Shown in pieces: positions 21,020 through 22,259 of a stretch of DNA of 22,259 nt (the stretch's first letter is position 1; every line of letters begins with the position of its first letter). This DNA comes from a virus. The notes beneath the pieces were generated by a model, which saw only the letters and a list, made by a program, of their open reading frames with translations, was not told where the DNA came from and ran no database searches. Made by a program: the position numbers and the translations under genes. The stretch is from the IMG/VR virus record IMGVR_UViG_3300025769_000937, positions 1 through 22,259 of that record, one strand, 5' to 3'.

Positions 21020-22259
21020 TATTCAATGTCTCCCCAATCATTCTGGATATCTACGTCAATCTTCGAGGGAACTTTGAGAGGCACTCCTGTCTCCATGATC
21101 TCCTTGATTTTGTCGGCCTGCTCTTGGCTCTCTATGTTAAAGCATAACTCATCATGGACCGTGAGCATAGGAGTAAGTCCCTCATTATAGCAGTCAAGCA
21201 TCGCTTTTTTTGTTTGATCTGCCGCCGAACCTTGGATCAATCTGTTTAACGCTTTGTAAGTAAACGCTCTTTTGATCAGTGGTCCGTATTCCTTTTGTGC
21301 TTCGTCATGTGGCAGAGGTTTGCCCATACCAAATTGCTTTGGTTCCCACAGTGGGAAACGACACTTGCGGCCTAGCAGGGTACGGATCTGCCCCTGCTTC
21401 GAGGCACGTTGGCTTGCCATCTCCGCAAGCGATTTAACAAACGGAACCTTGGCTTCGTGCTTGTCCATCAACGCCCGTGCATCATCCTTTGATATGTCCA
21501 ACTGGTTGGATAGTTTGCCAACGCCCATGCCATACATGATACCAAGGTTCACGGTCTTGGCTTCCTTGCGACTGATGCCTGCTAAGTCAGCGACCATCTG
21601 GTGCAGGTCAACATCGCCAGTGTTAAACTCATTAACAATATCATCGACCATGTCGTGCCTGTTTACGCCGCCGACTGATGCGGCGAAGTGAACAAGGAGT
21701 CTTGGCTCTTGGCTTGAGTAATCGAACGATCCCCACTTGTACCCTTCGTCTGGAATAAAGAGGCCACGGATCAGTTTTTTTATTTCCTTATCTCTAGCGG
21801 GGATTTGCTGGAGATTAGGATTGGAGCTAGAAAACCGACCCGTGACAGTGCCACCTTCATCTCTTCGAGTAGAGTGGAGTTCTGTATGGATACGTCCATT
21901 GTGCGCGTGTCGGAGTATGCTGTCAATAAAAGTCGAGTCTGCCTTGTCAAACTCTCTTAGCTTGACAAGTGCCTGACAAACCTTCGCAGGGTGATTCGCA
22001 AGGAAGTCTTTTGTGAAACTTGGCGCACCTTTCTCTGTCTTTGGGTACGGCATTTGTAGGTGGTCGAACATCTTCTGGATCGATGCTGATGCCCAGATGT
22101 CTACCTCTTGCCCTGCTTCCCTGTGGATAAAGTCACGCAGCACACTTGTCTTCTCACGGATCAGCTTCTTGTTCTGCTCCGCCTTGTCCAGATCAACCTT
22201 CACGCCGTTGGTCCGCATGTCCAAGAGACATGGAATAAGTCCGGTCTCCAGATGCCATA
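21019..22259 (-). CDS. polA: Family A DNA polymerase, C-terminal (polymerase) part, 5' end outside window
   Basis: The reading frame is open to the window edge: before the TTG at 22224 it continues WHLETGLIPCLL in frame, so the start lies outside. Counting from that TTG, palm and fingers motifs are clear. Motif A is GSFDYSSQEPR (165-175), with D168 as a catalytic aspartate and E173 in the steric-gate position. The O-helix is RKEAKTVNLGIMYGMG (219-234), and motif C is TVHDELCF (355-362) with D358. TGRFSSSNPNLQQIP (128-142) is also typical. The position equal to Phe762 of E. coli Pol I is Leu227. It replicates the phage genome. The exonuclease domain, if present, is outside. The stop overlaps the next gene by one base. 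Confidence 0.95.
   Translation of the reverse strand, partial: WHLETGLIPCLLDMRTNGVKVDLDKAEQNKKLIREKTSVLRDFIHREAGQEVDIWASASIQKMFDHLQMPYPKTEKGAPSFTKDFLANHPAKVCQALVKLREFDKADSTFIDSILRHAHNGRIHTELHSTRRDEGGTVTGRFSSSNPNLQQIPARDKEIKKLIRGLFIPDEGYKWGSFDYSSQEPRLLVHFAASVGGVNRHDMVDDIVNEFNTGDVDLHQMVADLAGISRKEAKTVNLGIMYGMGVGKLSNQLDISKDDARALMDKHEAKVPFVKSLAEMASQRASKQGQIRTLLGRKCRFPLWEPKQFGMGKPLPHDEAQKEYGPLIKRAFTYKALNRLIQGSAADQTKKAMLDCYNEGLTPMLTVHDELCFNIESQEQADKIKEIMETGVPLKVPSKIDVDIQNDWGDIE
21030..21035 (-). promoter_or_regulatory. GGGGAG ribosome binding site for the 69-residue minus-strand gene
   Basis: On the minus strand GGGGAG lies 10 nt upstream of the ATG at 21019, inside the last codons of the polymerase gene (NDWGDIE). 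It supports the TAATG-coupled start of the small gene. Confidence 0.65.

Noticed and set aside
22222-22224. TTG at 22224 as the polymerase start
   Set aside because: The frame stays open upstream to the window edge and encodes WHLETGLIPCLL, a typical family A segment, so the gene is simply cut by the window.

Overview
The window is about 22 kb of a tailed-phage genome with a short-tailed (podovirus-like) virion. It is most likely an uncultured marine phage of a heterotrophic bacterium. The basis is: two adaptor-like proteins, a P22 gp10-like nozzle protein, a block of large Gly/Ala/Gln-rich virion proteins typical of podovirus ejection modules, no tape measure, sheath or tail-tube gene, and a marine-type family A DNA polymerase. 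The SAR116-phage HMO-2011 type is one candidate relative, but that is from memory and was not tested. Terminase, portal, capsid and lysis genes are not in the window.

Layout. A possible 3' end of an upstream gene (2-31) precedes one long, tightly packed plus-strand operon running from 64 to 20816. Its blocks are: a small basic Gly-rich protein; a connector set (278-2209) with two adaptor-like proteins and two small conserved proteins; a small structural-type protein (2211-2660); a host-recognition block (2687-9877); the tail nozzle (9892-11811) with two small partners, one a zinc ribbon; and an ejection-type block (12345-20816) ending in a 1508-residue protein. Most plus-strand junctions are TAATG or ATGA overlaps or gaps under 30 nt. 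No terminator or internal promoter was recognised and no stretch over 300 nt lacks a gene. On the minus strand, a family A DNA polymerase (N-terminus outside the window) is followed by a 69-residue protein whose stop overlaps the end of the plus-strand operon by 7 nt, so replication and virion operons converge.

The most interesting part is the host-recognition block. It holds two copies of the same two-gene cassette: a tail-fiber protein ending in a shared C-terminal module of about 100 residues, then, through an ATGA overlap, a secreted-like beta-propeller protein with repeated blades of the form KYNSSGxxQWxR. Between the cassettes lie a tail-fiber assembly chaperone-like gene and a protein made almost entirely of ten repeats of about 22 residues with the core TGxEGTGEVG. 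A related motif caps the C-termini of two small proteins elsewhere in the operon. I infer a modular adhesion apparatus with two fiber/propeller pairs, perhaps giving two receptor specificities. All functional calls are from reading motifs; no database search was run.
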